DNA of 64,000 nt from Colwellia psychrerythraea (GTDB taxonomy: Bacteria > Pseudomonadota > Gammaproteobacteria > Enterobacterales > Alteromonadaceae). This document shows, piece by piece, positions 53,976-63,287 of this stretch (its first letter is position 1; each line of letters opens with the position of its first letter). The position numbers were made by a program, and so were the translations under genes. The stretch is taken from positions 62,001 to 126,000 of the forward strand of contig NZ_JQED01000046.1 of NCBI RefSeq assembly GCF_000764225.1, given 5' to 3'. The notes under the pieces are model-generated. The model was not told where the DNA came from. It worked only from the letters and a program-made list of their open reading frames with translations, and did not search any database.

Positions 53976-54093
53976 TTAAACGAATAACAATAGATGAATA
54001 ATGATCATAACCAATCTTTATAACTTCATCCATTTTATGACTTACATAAACATTTGCAGAATTTTATAAAATTAACCTCAGTGGAGAGACACA

Positions 54094-55500
54094 ATGTCAC
54101 AAGCAGTATTCGACTTAATTAAAGAAAACGATGTCAAATTTGTTGACCTTCGTTTTACCGATTCGAAGGGTAAAGAACAACACATTTCAATTCCTCATCA
54201 CCAAGTAGATGAAGATTTTTTCGAAGATGGAAAAATGTTTGATGGTTCATCTATTGAAGGTTGGAAAGGCATTGACGAATCTGACATGGTTATGATGCCT
54301 GATGCATCTACAGCTGTGCTAGACCCTTTTTCTGAAGCTGTTACTTTAAATATCCGTTGTGATATTTTAGAGCCTAGCACAATGCAAGGTTACAGCCGCG
54401 ATCCTCGCTCTGTAGCTAACCGCGCTGAAGAATACCTACGTAGTACAGGCATTGCTGATACTGTATTAGTCGGTCCAGAGCCAGAGTTTTTCGTATTTGA
54501 CGATGTACGTTTCCATACCGACATGAGTGGTTCTTTTTATAAGATTGATGATAAAGAAGCTGTTTGGAATTCAGGTACTGAATACGAAGAAGGCAATATG
54601 GGCCATCGTCCTGGTGTTAAAGGCGGTTACTTCCCAACAGCACCTGTTGATTCATCACAAGATTTACGTTCAGCCATGTGTTTAGTAATGGAAGATATGG
54701 GCTTAGTAGTTGAAGCGCATCACCATGAAGTAGCTACGTGTGGCCAGAACGAAATTGCTTGTCGTTTTAACACACTAGTTAAAAAAGCAGATGAAGTTCA
54801 AATTTATAAATATGTTGTTCATAACGTAGCTCACGCATACGGTAAAACAGCTACCTTTATGCCTAAGCCACTTGTTGGTGATAACGGTACTGGTATGCAC
54901 GTACATATGTCACTTGCTAAAGACGGTACTAACTTATTCGCTGGTGATAAGTACGGTGGTTTATCTGAAACTGCACTTTATTACATCGGTGGTGTTATTA
55001 AGCATGCTAAAGCATTGAACGCATTTACTAACCCAGCGACAAACTCATACAAACGTTTGGTTCCACATTTTGAAGCACCTGTTATGCTTGCATACTCTGC
55101 ACGTAACCGCTCTGCATCAATTCGTATCCCAATTGTACCAACGCCAAAAGCAACACGTATTGAAGCACGTTTCCCTGATCCTGCTTGTAACCCTTACTTG
55201 GCTTTCTCTGCATTATTGATGGCTGGTCTTGACGGTATTAAAAACAAAATTCACCCTGGTGATGCAATGGATAAAGATTTATATGACTTACCTGCTGAAG
55301 AAGCAGCATCAATCCCTCAAGTAGCTACATCACTTGAAGATGCACTTCAAAGCTTAGAAAGCGATTATGAATTCTTAACTGCCGGTGGTGTTATGGATAA
55401 AGACATGATTGATGCATACATCACTATTAAGCGTGAAGAGTCTCAACTTGTAAACATGACGACACACCCTGTAGAATTTGATCTTTACTACAGCGTTTAA
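54094..55500 (+). CDS. glnA: Glutamine synthetase, type I
   Basis: 468 residues, aligning with E. coli GlnA throughout. MFDGSSIEGWKGI and the active-site block NGTGMHVHMSL are present. The adenylylation tyrosine is residue 397, in KDLYDLPAEE, so activity can be tuned by GlnE. It makes glutamine from glutamate, ammonia and ATP. GGAG precedes the ATG. Two NtrC sites and a sigma-54 promoter lie upstream; ntrBC is two genes downstream. Confidence 0.98.
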   Translation: MSQAVFDLIKENDVKFVDLRFTDSKGKEQHISIPHHQVDEDFFEDGKMFDGSSIEGWKGIDESDMVMMPDASTAVLDPFSEAVTLNIRCDILEPSTMQGYSRDPRSVANRAEEYLRSTGIADTVLVGPEPEFFVFDDVRFHTDMSGSFYKIDDKEAVWNSGTEYEEGNMGHRPGVKGGYFPTAPVDSSQDLRSAMCLVMEDMGLVVEAHHHEVATCGQNEIACRFNTLVKKADEVQIYKYVVHNVAHAYGKTATFMPKPLVGDNGTGMHVHMSLAKDGTNLFAGDKYGGLSETALYYIGGVIKHAKALNAFTNPATNSYKRLVPHFEAPVMLAYSARNRSASIRIPIVPTPKATRIEARFPDPACNPYLAFSALLMAGLDGIKNKIHPGDAMDKDLYDLPAEEAASIPQVATSLEDALQSLESDYEFLTAGGVMDKDMIDAYITIKREESQLVNMTTHPVEFDLYYSV

Positions 55501-55540
55501 TATCGCATAGCTTCTCATTGAAGTTCTTATCGGTAAATGA

Positions 55541-55567
55541 AAAGTCCACTTAGGTGGGCTTTTTTTA
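55541..55567 (+). terminator. Terminator after glnA
   Basis: Arms AAAGTCCAC and GTGGGCTTT with a long T-run, 41 bases after the stop codon. It separates glnA from the genes leading to ntrBC. Confidence 0.85.
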
Positions 55568-55746
55568 TGCTTGAAACATCAATAAAACCACAGTTAAATT
55601 ATGTCATGATCACAAAAATAACTTATTGATAGAAAAATATTAAAAAACATTTTTTTGTATAAAGTATAGATATATACTTAAATTAACGTACATTAAGGAA
55701 TGATGTGAATATTGACCACCCAAAGCACAGGGAAATATAAGGAACT

Positions 55747-56265
55747 ATGATCAAGTTATTATTATTTATACTATTAAGCATCACCTTATCTGCTCCTGTT
55801 CACCCAAAAACAGCCAAAATTTACGTATGGCGTAATGAAAAAGGTGTATTGGTTTTTTCTGACTCGCCTATGCCGGGAGCAGAAGAAGTAAAAACTAAGC
55901 CCGGCAATATTATTCAATCAAGCACTTCTCTTGATACCAAAGTACTCGATATTACTCCCCAAGAAGTAATAGAAGAATATGAAATAGTTATAGATACACC
56001 TAAAAACAATGCCACAATCCGTGATAATACTGGCTCAATATATATTGGTGGAGGTATCAAGCCAAGATTTAAGCCTGGATTAGAAGTACAATTAGTACTT
56101 GACGGAAAACCCCATCAAAAACCGCAAAAGCACTCTATGTTCTCACTAAGAGATATTGATAGAGGCGAGCACAAAATTAAAATGTTACTACTAGATGAAA
56201 AAGGCAAGGTTATTGCATCATCAGCATCAGTAACGTTTTATATGCATAGAGCTTCAACAAACTAA
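55747..56265 (+). CDS. DUF4124 exported protein between glnA and ntrB
   Basis: 172 residues. A signal peptide (LLLFILLSITLSAPVHP) is followed by the short DUF4124 domain KIYVWRNEKGVLVFSDSPMPGAEEV, then a beta-rich C-terminal domain (about 80-170). DUF4124 proteins are often found beside ntrB in gammaproteobacteria; their function is unknown. Its promoter is not obvious. Confidence 0.8.
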   Translation: MIKLLLFILLSITLSAPVHPKTAKIYVWRNEKGVLVFSDSPMPGAEEVKTKPGNIIQSSTSLDTKVLDITPQEVIEEYEIVIDTPKNNATIRDNTGSIYIGGGIKPRFKPGLEVQLVLDGKPHQKPQKHSMFSLRDIDRGEHKIKMLLLDEKGKVIASSASVTFYMHRASTN

Positions 56266-56381
56266 GTTAGTACCCATTACTTTTGCCCTTATCAGCAAAG
56301 AGCTATAGAAGAATTAACACCTTGTTGCCAAGCAAAATTAACACTGCAAATAAAACCTTTCTTTAGTAAACTAAAATTGCA

Positions 56382-56398
56382 CGCACCAAAAAGGTGCA
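56382..56398. promoter_or_regulatory. NtrC-binding site before ntrB
   Basis: CGCACCAAAAAGGTGCA matches 12 of 14 fixed positions of the NtrC consensus. It sits 25 bases before the ntrB start, where bound NtrC would hinder transcription, as in the E. coli glnL promoter. Confidence 0.75.
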
Positions 56399-56423
56399 TG
56401 GAATTATCTTCCTAAGGGTTTTT

Positions 56424-57539
56424 ATGAATAGTCGTAGTTATATACAAGATCACAAGTTATCTTATCAGCAATCACTTGCCAATCAATTGGTGACTGCTGT
56501 GATTATTCTTAATGAAAAACTCGCCATCGTTTATGTCAACCCTGCAGCAGAGGCGCTGTTAAATAAAAGCCTATACCGTTTATACAATACAGAATCTGAA
56601 ATGATTTTTGCGAATACAAGCATTAATCACAAACGTTTAATGCAACTGCTCGCCACTGGTCAGGAATTTACTGACTGTGACATTGTTGTTGAGCTAAATG
56701 AAAGTCATCGCTTTACCGCTGAAGTAACCGCTTCTTCAGTTGAATTTGAAAGAGCGCCACATGTATTACTTGAGTTCAAACAGATAGATCAGCAAAAACA
56801 AATTAGCTTAGAAGTATTTCAGCATCAGCAATGGCTTGCTGCGCGTGATCTTATAAAAGGTCTGGCGCACGAAATTAAAAACCCGCTAGGAGGGCTGAGG
56901 GGTGCAGCACAGTTACTCAGTAAAGAAGTGAGTAGCGAACAACAAGAATACACCAGCATGATTATCGAACAAGCCGATCGCTTAACTAACTTAGTTGATC
57001 GTCTACTCGGGCCAAATCAATTACCCCAGATGCAAGAACACAATGTTCATGGAATACTTGAGAAAGTATGCCAGTTAGTGAGTTACTCAAACGCTCAAAA
57101 AATTGATTTATCGCGGGACTATGATCCTTCATTGCCCGCTATTGAATGTGATCAAGAAAAACTGCAACAAGCGGTACTTAATATTGTTAACAATGCTATT
57201 CAAGCTATTGATGAAACACACAACATTACGCTAAGAACCCGAATTGCCAGTAATAAAACTATTCACGGTAAACGAATAAAATTAGCGATTGAAATTAGCA
57301 TTATTGATAACGGACCTGGCATTCCCAGTGAAATTCAAGACACACTTTTTTATCCTATGGTCTCTGGTCGTTCCAATGGTACAGGATTAGGTTTATCTAT
57401 CTCACAAACATTAATAAACCAACATCAAGGTAAGTTATCCTGTCATAGCCGCCCAGGTCATACCGAATTTACAATTCTACTGCCTTTAAAACAACAACCC
57501 TTAAGTCAAGAACCTTTATCACAAGAGAGTACAATATGA
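56424..57539 (+). CDS. ntrB: Nitrogen sensor histidine kinase NtrB
   Basis: 371 residues from the ATG at 56424 (AAGG upstream); the frame also opens 10 codons earlier. A PAS domain covers about 20-115, the histidine is in GLAHEIKNPLGGLRGAAQLL, and the ATP domain holds NIVNNAIQAID, DNGPGIP and GTGLGLSIS. NtrB phosphorylates NtrC under nitrogen limitation and is restrained by PII. It overlaps ntrC by four bases (ATGA). Confidence 0.95.
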   Translation: MNSRSYIQDHKLSYQQSLANQLVTAVIILNEKLAIVYVNPAAEALLNKSLYRLYNTESEMIFANTSINHKRLMQLLATGQEFTDCDIVVELNESHRFTAEVTASSVEFERAPHVLLEFKQIDQQKQISLEVFQHQQWLAARDLIKGLAHEIKNPLGGLRGAAQLLSKEVSSEQQEYTSMIIEQADRLTNLVDRLLGPNQLPQMQEHNVHGILEKVCQLVSYSNAQKIDLSRDYDPSLPAIECDQEKLQQAVLNIVNNAIQAIDETHNITLRTRIASNKTIHGKRIKLAIEISIIDNGPGIPSEIQDTLFYPMVSGRSNGTGLGLSISQTLINQHQGKLSCHSRPGHTEFTILLPLKQQPLSQEPLSQESTI

Positions 57540-58936
57540 TCACCGAACAAGTCTGGATAGTTGATGACGATAGCTCTATTAGGTGGGTACTTGAGAAAGC
57601 TTTTGCGAATGAAAATATTACTTGTGCCGCTTTTGAAAGTGCAGAAAACTTACTGGTTGCATTAGATCATGGTCAGCCGGAAATCATTATTTCTGATATA
57701 CGCATGCCAAACATCGATGGAATGGAGTTATTAAAGAGATTAAACAAACAGCACTCCCATATCCCAGTGATAATTATGACTGCTCACTCAGATTTAGACA
57801 GTGCTGTTAATGCATACCAAGGCGGTGCATTTGAATATTTGCCTAAACCCTTTGATATAGATGAAGCCATCAATCTAAGTAAACGTGCCCTCACCCATGC
57901 CAGAGAGCAAAATGAGAAGAATAAAAATCAAAAAGATATACCCGCAGCTGTTGGCTTGATTGGTGAAGCGCCTGCTATGCAAGAAGTGTTTCGGGCAATA
58001 GGTCGCTTATCTCGTTCAAGTATCAGTGTCCTCATTAATGGCGAGTCAGGCACAGGTAAAGAATTAGTTGCACAAGCACTGCATTCCCATAGTCCTCGAG
58101 TAAATGAGCCCTTTATTCCGTTAAATATGGCCGCTATTCCGAAAGACTTAATTGAATCTGAATTATTTGGTCATGAAAAAGGTGCCTTTACTGGTGCAAA
58201 TTCAGTCCGACAAGGTCGCTTTGAACAAGCACATGGTGGGACTTTATTTTTAGACGAAATTGGTGATATGCCATTAGATATTCAAACACGCCTATTACGT
58301 GTACTTTCAGATGGTCAAGTATATCGTGTTGGTGGACACTTACCCGTTCAAGTCGATGTTCGTATTATCGCAGCAACTCATCAAAACCTTGAAGACCGTG
58401 TGAAAAAAGGTGAGTTTAGGGAAGATTTATTTCATCGTCTCAATGTTATTCGCATTCATTTACCTAGCCTAAGAGAACGCAAGGAAGATATTCCACAACT
58501 GAGCCAGCACTTTTTAACACAGGCAGCAAATGAGTTAAGTGTTGAGGTTAAAACCTTGAGTAAAAAGGCCAGTAATTTCCTGAATAACTGCCATTGGCCT
58601 GGAAACGTTAGGCAGTTAGAGAATATTTGTCGATTTTTAACGGTAATGGCCAGTGGTCAAGAAATCCTTATTGAAGATTTACCCAATGAACTAGTTGATA
58701 AATCAACTCCTTCAAAGAGTGATTCCACTGCTTGGCAAGACTTACTTAGTCATTGGATGGACCAAGAATTAGCACAAGGAAAAGATGCCATATTGGATTA
58801 CGCACAGATTGAGTTTGAAAAAATAATGCTTGAGCGAGCACTAATCTTTACCCAAGGACACAAACAAGATGCGGCCAAAAAATTAGGGTGGGGAAGAAAT
58901 ACTTTAACAAGAAAACTAAAAGAATTTGATAAATAA
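57536..58936 (+). CDS. ntrC: Nitrogen response regulator NtrC
   Basis: 466 residues. The receiver domain accepts phosphate at D54; the sigma-54 AAA+ domain includes GESGTGKELVAQALH and the GAFTGA loop that touches sigma-54; the Fis-type helix-turn-helix is at the C-terminus (KQDAAKKLGWGRNTLTRKLKEF). NtrC activates glnA and other nitrogen genes. It overlaps ntrB by four bases. Confidence 0.97.
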   Translation: MITEQVWIVDDDSSIRWVLEKAFANENITCAAFESAENLLVALDHGQPEIIISDIRMPNIDGMELLKRLNKQHSHIPVIIMTAHSDLDSAVNAYQGGAFEYLPKPFDIDEAINLSKRALTHAREQNEKNKNQKDIPAAVGLIGEAPAMQEVFRAIGRLSRSSISVLINGESGTGKELVAQALHSHSPRVNEPFIPLNMAAIPKDLIESELFGHEKGAFTGANSVRQGRFEQAHGGTLFLDEIGDMPLDIQTRLLRVLSDGQVYRVGGHLPVQVDVRIIAATHQNLEDRVKKGEFREDLFHRLNVIRIHLPSLRERKEDIPQLSQHFLTQAANELSVEVKTLSKKASNFLNNCHWPGNVRQLENICRFLTVMASGQEILIEDLPNELVDKSTPSKSDSTAWQDLLSHWMDQELAQGKDAILDYAQIEFEKIMLERALIFTQGHKQDAAKKLGWGRNTLTRKLKEFDK

Positions 58937-59011
58937 TACCCATTAGATTAATTGATTAATCCGACAGGGATAAGACGAAATGAAAAGTAGTAGTGATCTT
59001 TTGATAGAAAG

Positions 59012-59392
59012 TTAGCTACTGCAAGCTTCATCATCACATTGTTTGCAGCTATTACACAATTTAATATTAATGAAGTGTGCCGCAATAATAAGGCTTGCCC
59101 CACCAATAATAAAAAACGGCTCTAATGTTTGAGAAAAATCGTGTTTAATCCAGTATAAAGTCACACCTAAATACAGTAAGTAAAAGGGATACAAACGTCT
59201 ATGATAACGTTTAAAACCAGAAAATAGTGCTATGGTACCAAGAGCAGCAGTCATAAGAAGAAAAACATGTTCCCATGCATGATCCGCTAAAAAGCTTAAA
59301 CCAAGCAAAGGTAACATTGGCAGTATAATAGGTAGTAATATGCAATGCAGTGCACATAAGGAAGTTGCTGTAATGCCTATTCTATCTAACAT
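59012..59392 (-). CDS. MerC-domain membrane protein, Zur-box controlled
   Basis: 126 residues with four membrane helices. TATSLCALHCILLPI holds the paired cysteines and histidine of the MerC fold in the first helix; a C-terminal CNSCKQCDDEACSS adds five cysteines and acids for metal binding. Mercury-resistance neighbours are absent. A Zur box stands 76 bases upstream, so this member is probably about zinc rather than mercury. Confidence 0.8.
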   Translation of the reverse strand: MLDRIGITATSLCALHCILLPIILPMLPLLGLSFLADHAWEHVFLLMTAALGTIALFSGFKRYHRRLYPFYLLYLGVTLYWIKHDFSQTLEPFFIIGGASLIIAAHFINIKLCNSCKQCDDEACSS

Positions 59393-59467
59393 AGTCGTTC
59401 CGAGAATCTAAATTAATTTACTGTAAACAGACCTGTTAAGGCCTTCAAAGTGAGATAGTATCACAAT

Positions 59468-59482
59468 TGATATAATATAACA
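59468..59482. promoter_or_regulatory. Zur box before the merC-like gene
   Basis: TGATATAATATAACA matches the consensus core TGTTATA-N-TATAACA in all but one position. It is 76 bases upstream of the leftward start codon. Confidence 0.72.
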
Positions 59483-59560
59483 TTAGTAAATTACAACTAA
59501 GTATGCAAGCTTAAGATTCCCTCTTTCAATGAATTACCGAATAGCAAAGCCATATCACTA

Positions 59561-60460
59561 CTAATCACTTTTCACAGCAAAATAATGAGTTAACATCTTT
59601 TTTAGATGTACAAAAAACTCATCATTGCCCTTATCACTAATAAGGTGAGCAAGTTCAGTACCCAAGGGAGTAAATTTATAAAATTGCAGACAAACATTCG
59701 ATTTTTTTGCCGTTAACTTTAACGCTAAGCCATTATAGGTAAATTGTAGCACTTCATCTTTAGTGATTAAGCTCGACTCACTCTCTTGCAAATAGATAAG
59801 GTGACTTTCTGACAAAGCTAACAAATCCGCATAATTCAAACCATATTGACTTAAATTACAATACTGTTGTCGCTGCTTAGAGAAAAAATTAAGTAAACCA
59901 GGTTGTTGATAAGCGCCCGTTACTAGACGAATATTTTTTTTATTTGGATCTTTTACCGCTAATGAACATGCTTTCGCTAATAATTTAGCATCATAAATAC
60001 TCATATCTCGAAAAATTTGTAACGCTTTAAAGGAAAAAGATCCTGGTTTAGTCAGCTCGCCAGCTAATATTTTTGCCCATAAATCTTGCATAGTCGGGTT
60101 ACTGACATCTTCAGATAACGCAATATACCGGCTGAACCAGTCATGATCAGTTCTTTGCCCAAACTCAACACTGGAGCAGTAACTAAGCGTTTTCTGCATA
60201 ATGTTTTCAATATTTTGCTGCTTACGTAATTGATTCAACCTAGCACGCTTCACCGTTCTATCTTCAATGAGCATTTGTTTATCTTCTGGTAATAATGCTC
60301 CATCAATAACAAATCGTTTAGCAAGCTTTAAAAACTGTTGTGAAACGCCGGCTTCTGCTGAGCTTTGAGTGGATTTATTACTCTTTATTATTTCGGTATC
60401 ATCCCCCTTTTTTATAACGTCTTTTTCAAGTACTACAACATCTAATTTGTCTTTAGTCAC
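59561..60460 (-). CDS. TIGR03899/DUF2806-type conserved protein
   Basis: 299 residues, soluble. The middle (TMQDLWAKILAGELTKPGSFSFKALQIFRDMSIYDAKLLAKAC) matches the DUF2806-like block of a family found in Vibrio and Shewanella, which I recall as TIGR03899. The N-terminus is charged and probably disordered. Function unknown. It stands alone, convergent with nothing and divergent from the GGDEF-EAL gene. Confidence 0.65.
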   Translation of the reverse strand: MTKDKLDVVVLEKDVIKKGDDTEIIKSNKSTQSSAEAGVSQQFLKLAKRFVIDGALLPEDKQMLIEDRTVKRARLNQLRKQQNIENIMQKTLSYCSSVEFGQRTDHDWFSRYIALSEDVSNPTMQDLWAKILAGELTKPGSFSFKALQIFRDMSIYDAKLLAKACSLAVKDPNKKNIRLVTGAYQQPGLLNFFSKQRQQYCNLSQYGLNYADLLALSESHLIYLQESESSLITKDEVLQFTYNGLALKLTAKKSNVCLQFYKFTPLGTELAHLISDKGNDEFFVHLKKMLTHYFAVKSD

Positions 60461-60741
60461 TTTATTACCTCCTTTTTCAATATCCTTAAAATAAGCAGAA
60501 ATATTTCGCTCGTTGCTTAACGTTTATACACACTATGTCAAAAGCTAGGCTAACGATACATGATTAAATTCAATTTATTATAACCTAGTAAAATAAAACA
60601 AATAAAATATTAGCAAACAGGTTTCATTATCTCGCCCAATGGTGTAAAAAAGTAGTATTGAGTTATAGTTAAGTTCCGTAAAATAAATTTCAATTTTAAC
60701 TATTTATATTTCCAGACAATATGCTTAGTTATGAGGCCAGT

Positions 60742-62964
60742 ATGCAAGCATCAGAAAATTCACATGATGACTTTTTATTCATCGATGATAGCGATGAAGA
60801 CGAGATCTTAGCGTTTGGCAGTAATGAAACTTGGCAAGTTTTAATTGTTGATGATGATCCAGAAATACATTCAGTGACTCAATTAGCCTTATCAGATCTT
60901 GTCGTATTAGGACGTCGCCTTGAGTACTTACATGCTTATTCAGGTAAAGATGCCTGCCATCTAATTGAACAAAATGACGACATTGTTCTCGTACTGCTCG
61001 ATGTGGTTATGGAAACTGATGATGCTGGTCTAAATGTTGTCAAATATATAAGAGAAACATTACAACGAAAAGATATTCGTATTGTTTTACGTACAGGCCA
61101 GCCTGGCTATGCTCCAGAAGAAAGTGTAATAAAAGAGTATGATATAAATGATTATAAGACTAAAACGGAGTTAACTCGTCGCAAGTTAGTCACTACTGTT
61201 TTTGCCGCTATTCGCTCTTTTCAACAAATTGCGACTGTTAATGAGAACCGTCAAGGTCTTGAAAAAATAGTCTCTGGCGCTACCGAATTATCATCCCAGC
61301 ATTCTCTTTCTACCTATAGCCAAAGTGTTTTAACGCAATTAAAATTCCTCATAAGTGATGATATATCAGCCGTTTTTTGCGCTAGAGGCCAAGGAATTAT
61401 TGATAATATTGATGACTTAAGCTTTTATGTTTTAGCACAAGAAGGCTTTGATAATAACTTAATAAATAAAAAAATTGATACGTTACAAGACCATCATGCA
61501 AGTAAACAAGTGAAAGCTTGTTACTTGCAACAAAAGCATCAATATCTAGATGACAGCCTTAACCTTTATGTTGCTAAAGGTGATTATAGAGCAGTCATTC
61601 ATGTCAGAATTTCTAGTCCTTTAAGCGAGATTCAAACGCAATTATTGAATGTTTTTATAACAGGCGTAGCTGTAGGGTATGAAAATGTACATTTGTTTCA
61701 AAAACTGACAAACGCTGCTTATAGAGATTGGTTAACTAATTTACCAAACCGTCTTGAATTTGTACGCTTACTCGATAACTTCGCTCAAAATGAATGTGAT
61801 AATACCGTTGCCGCTTTAATTGATATCAACCATTTTAGTGATATCAATGATGCCTTAGGACAAGATATTGGTAATCAGCTTCTTACTGCCGTAGGACAAC
61901 GAATACAAACCATAGGTTGTGACTGTCAACTTGCTCGGGTAGGTGCAGATGTATTTGGCATTATTGGTCCAGCTGATTGCTTAACCCCTGAAAACTTAAT
62001 CGCTTTATTTCACCAGCCATTTTCCGCTGGCGAACAACACCTTCCGATCAATTCTTGCTTTGGTTTATGTACTAAAGAACATGCGCAAAGTAGTGGTGTG
62101 CAAGTGTTGAATCAAATTAATATTGCACTGAATATTGCCAAAAAGAACCGTTTAGAGCATTTTGCTTATTATCACTCAGATATTGAAGATCAAATGCAAT
62201 GGCGCCTAAACATGATTCGCCAGCTGCGTAACGATTTTGCTAATGACTGTCTTGAACTTTGGTACCAACCGCAATTATCGTTAACTACAGGTAAGGTCAT
62301 TGGTGCTGAAGCTTTACTCCGCTGGCGTACTACTGATGGTAAATTTGTTTCTCCTGCTGTTTTTATTCCTCTAGCAGAATATTCGGGGTTAATTATTGAA
62401 ATCGGAGATTGGGTAATTAGCCAAGCATGCAAGCAATTAAAAATATTAGAACAAAATTTTTCTGAGCTTAGCATTTCAGTCAATGTATCTATTCCACAAT
62501 TTAGACAAGATAATTTTGTTGATAATATAATCAACACCATGACGCAACATAAAATTAAACCACATAAGCTTGAATTAGAAATTACTGAAAATATTTTAAT
62601 GGATGAACCGCAAATCATTATTGATGCGCTAACCAAATTAAAGGCCCAAGGTATCAGCATTGCACTTGATGATTTTGGTACAGGTTTTTCTTCATTAAGT
62701 TACTTACAAAAACTTCCTCTTGATCGCCTTAAAGTTGATCGCGCTTTTGTTACTGATATTCATCAAGAAGGTCAATCAGTTATCGCCGAAACGATTATTA
62801 ACTTAGGTAAAAAGATGCAGCTTAAAGTCATTGCTGAAGGCATAGAAGAAATTGAGCAGCAAGAACGTTTACTGGAATTAGGCTGTGATGAGGTGCAAGG
62901 CTTCTATTACGCTAAACCAATGCCGGCTGATGAATTTATCAATTTTTTACAGCAACAAAGTTAA
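60742..62964 (+). CDS. Response regulator with degenerate GGDEF and intact EAL domain
   Basis: 740 residues from the ATG at 60742 (GAGG 5 bases upstream); the frame also opens 7 codons earlier. A receiver domain (VLIVDDDPEIHS, phosphate site in VLLDVVMETDDAG) is followed by a DUF3369-like region, a GGDEF domain whose signature reads GADVF, so it should not make c-di-GMP, and an EAL domain with GAEALLRW and DDFGTGFSSLSYLQ, likely to hydrolyse c-di-GMP. No partner kinase lies next to it. A terminator follows. Confidence 0.9.
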   Translation: MQASENSHDDFLFIDDSDEDEILAFGSNETWQVLIVDDDPEIHSVTQLALSDLVVLGRRLEYLHAYSGKDACHLIEQNDDIVLVLLDVVMETDDAGLNVVKYIRETLQRKDIRIVLRTGQPGYAPEESVIKEYDINDYKTKTELTRRKLVTTVFAAIRSFQQIATVNENRQGLEKIVSGATELSSQHSLSTYSQSVLTQLKFLISDDISAVFCARGQGIIDNIDDLSFYVLAQEGFDNNLINKKIDTLQDHHASKQVKACYLQQKHQYLDDSLNLYVAKGDYRAVIHVRISSPLSEIQTQLLNVFITGVAVGYENVHLFQKLTNAAYRDWLTNLPNRLEFVRLLDNFAQNECDNTVAALIDINHFSDINDALGQDIGNQLLTAVGQRIQTIGCDCQLARVGADVFGIIGPADCLTPENLIALFHQPFSAGEQHLPINSCFGLCTKEHAQSSGVQVLNQINIALNIAKKNRLEHFAYYHSDIEDQMQWRLNMIRQLRNDFANDCLELWYQPQLSLTTGKVIGAEALLRWRTTDGKFVSPAVFIPLAEYSGLIIEIGDWVISQACKQLKILEQNFSELSISVNVSIPQFRQDNFVDNIINTMTQHKIKPHKLELEITENILMDEPQIIIDALTKLKAQGISIALDDFGTGFSSLSYLQKLPLDRLKVDRAFVTDIHQEGQSVIAETIINLGKKMQLKVIAEGIEEIEQQERLLELGCDEVQGFYYAKPMPADEFINFLQQQS

Positions 62965-63013
62965 CTCGACAAAAACAAACTTTAGCCTCACTTATTATTT
63001 TCAAATACTTATT

Positions 63014-63049
63014 AAAGCACTCTTACCCTGACGGATAGAGTGCTTTTTA
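63014..63049 (+). terminator. Terminator after the GGDEF-EAL gene
   Basis: Ten-base arms AAAGCACTCT and AGAGTGCTTT with a T-run, 50 bases past the stop codon. Confidence 0.8.
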
Positions 63050-63287
63050 TTGGTCTTTTTCTTTGTACTTTAATTAATCAATAGCCAAAACAAACACACA
63101 ATTAAAACAACTGTTTTAAAATCATTGCATTTTACTTTCTTTAAGGGCACACTCAGTTGTCTATTAATTTCAGGCAAAGCTAAAAACAGAACATATTAAT
63201 TGCCAAATGGGTACTTTTATCGGTTTGGTCTATACATAAATATTCATCAATACATCAACACCACTTATTAGGTGAAGGAGACATAGT
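63050..63287. other. fadB upstream region
   Basis: AT-rich, non-coding. It must hold the fadB promoter. I could not name a fatty-acid regulator site with confidence. Confidence 0.45.

Noticed and set aside
59420..59440. LexA-like CTGT...CTGT near the merC-like gene
   Set aside because: The half-sites are direct, not inverted, and the spacing does not fit CTGT-N8-ACAG.
62190..62660. Minus-strand frame of 156 residues opposite the EAL domain
   Set aside because: Shadow of the conserved EAL coding sequence; no ribosome binding site and no known protein.
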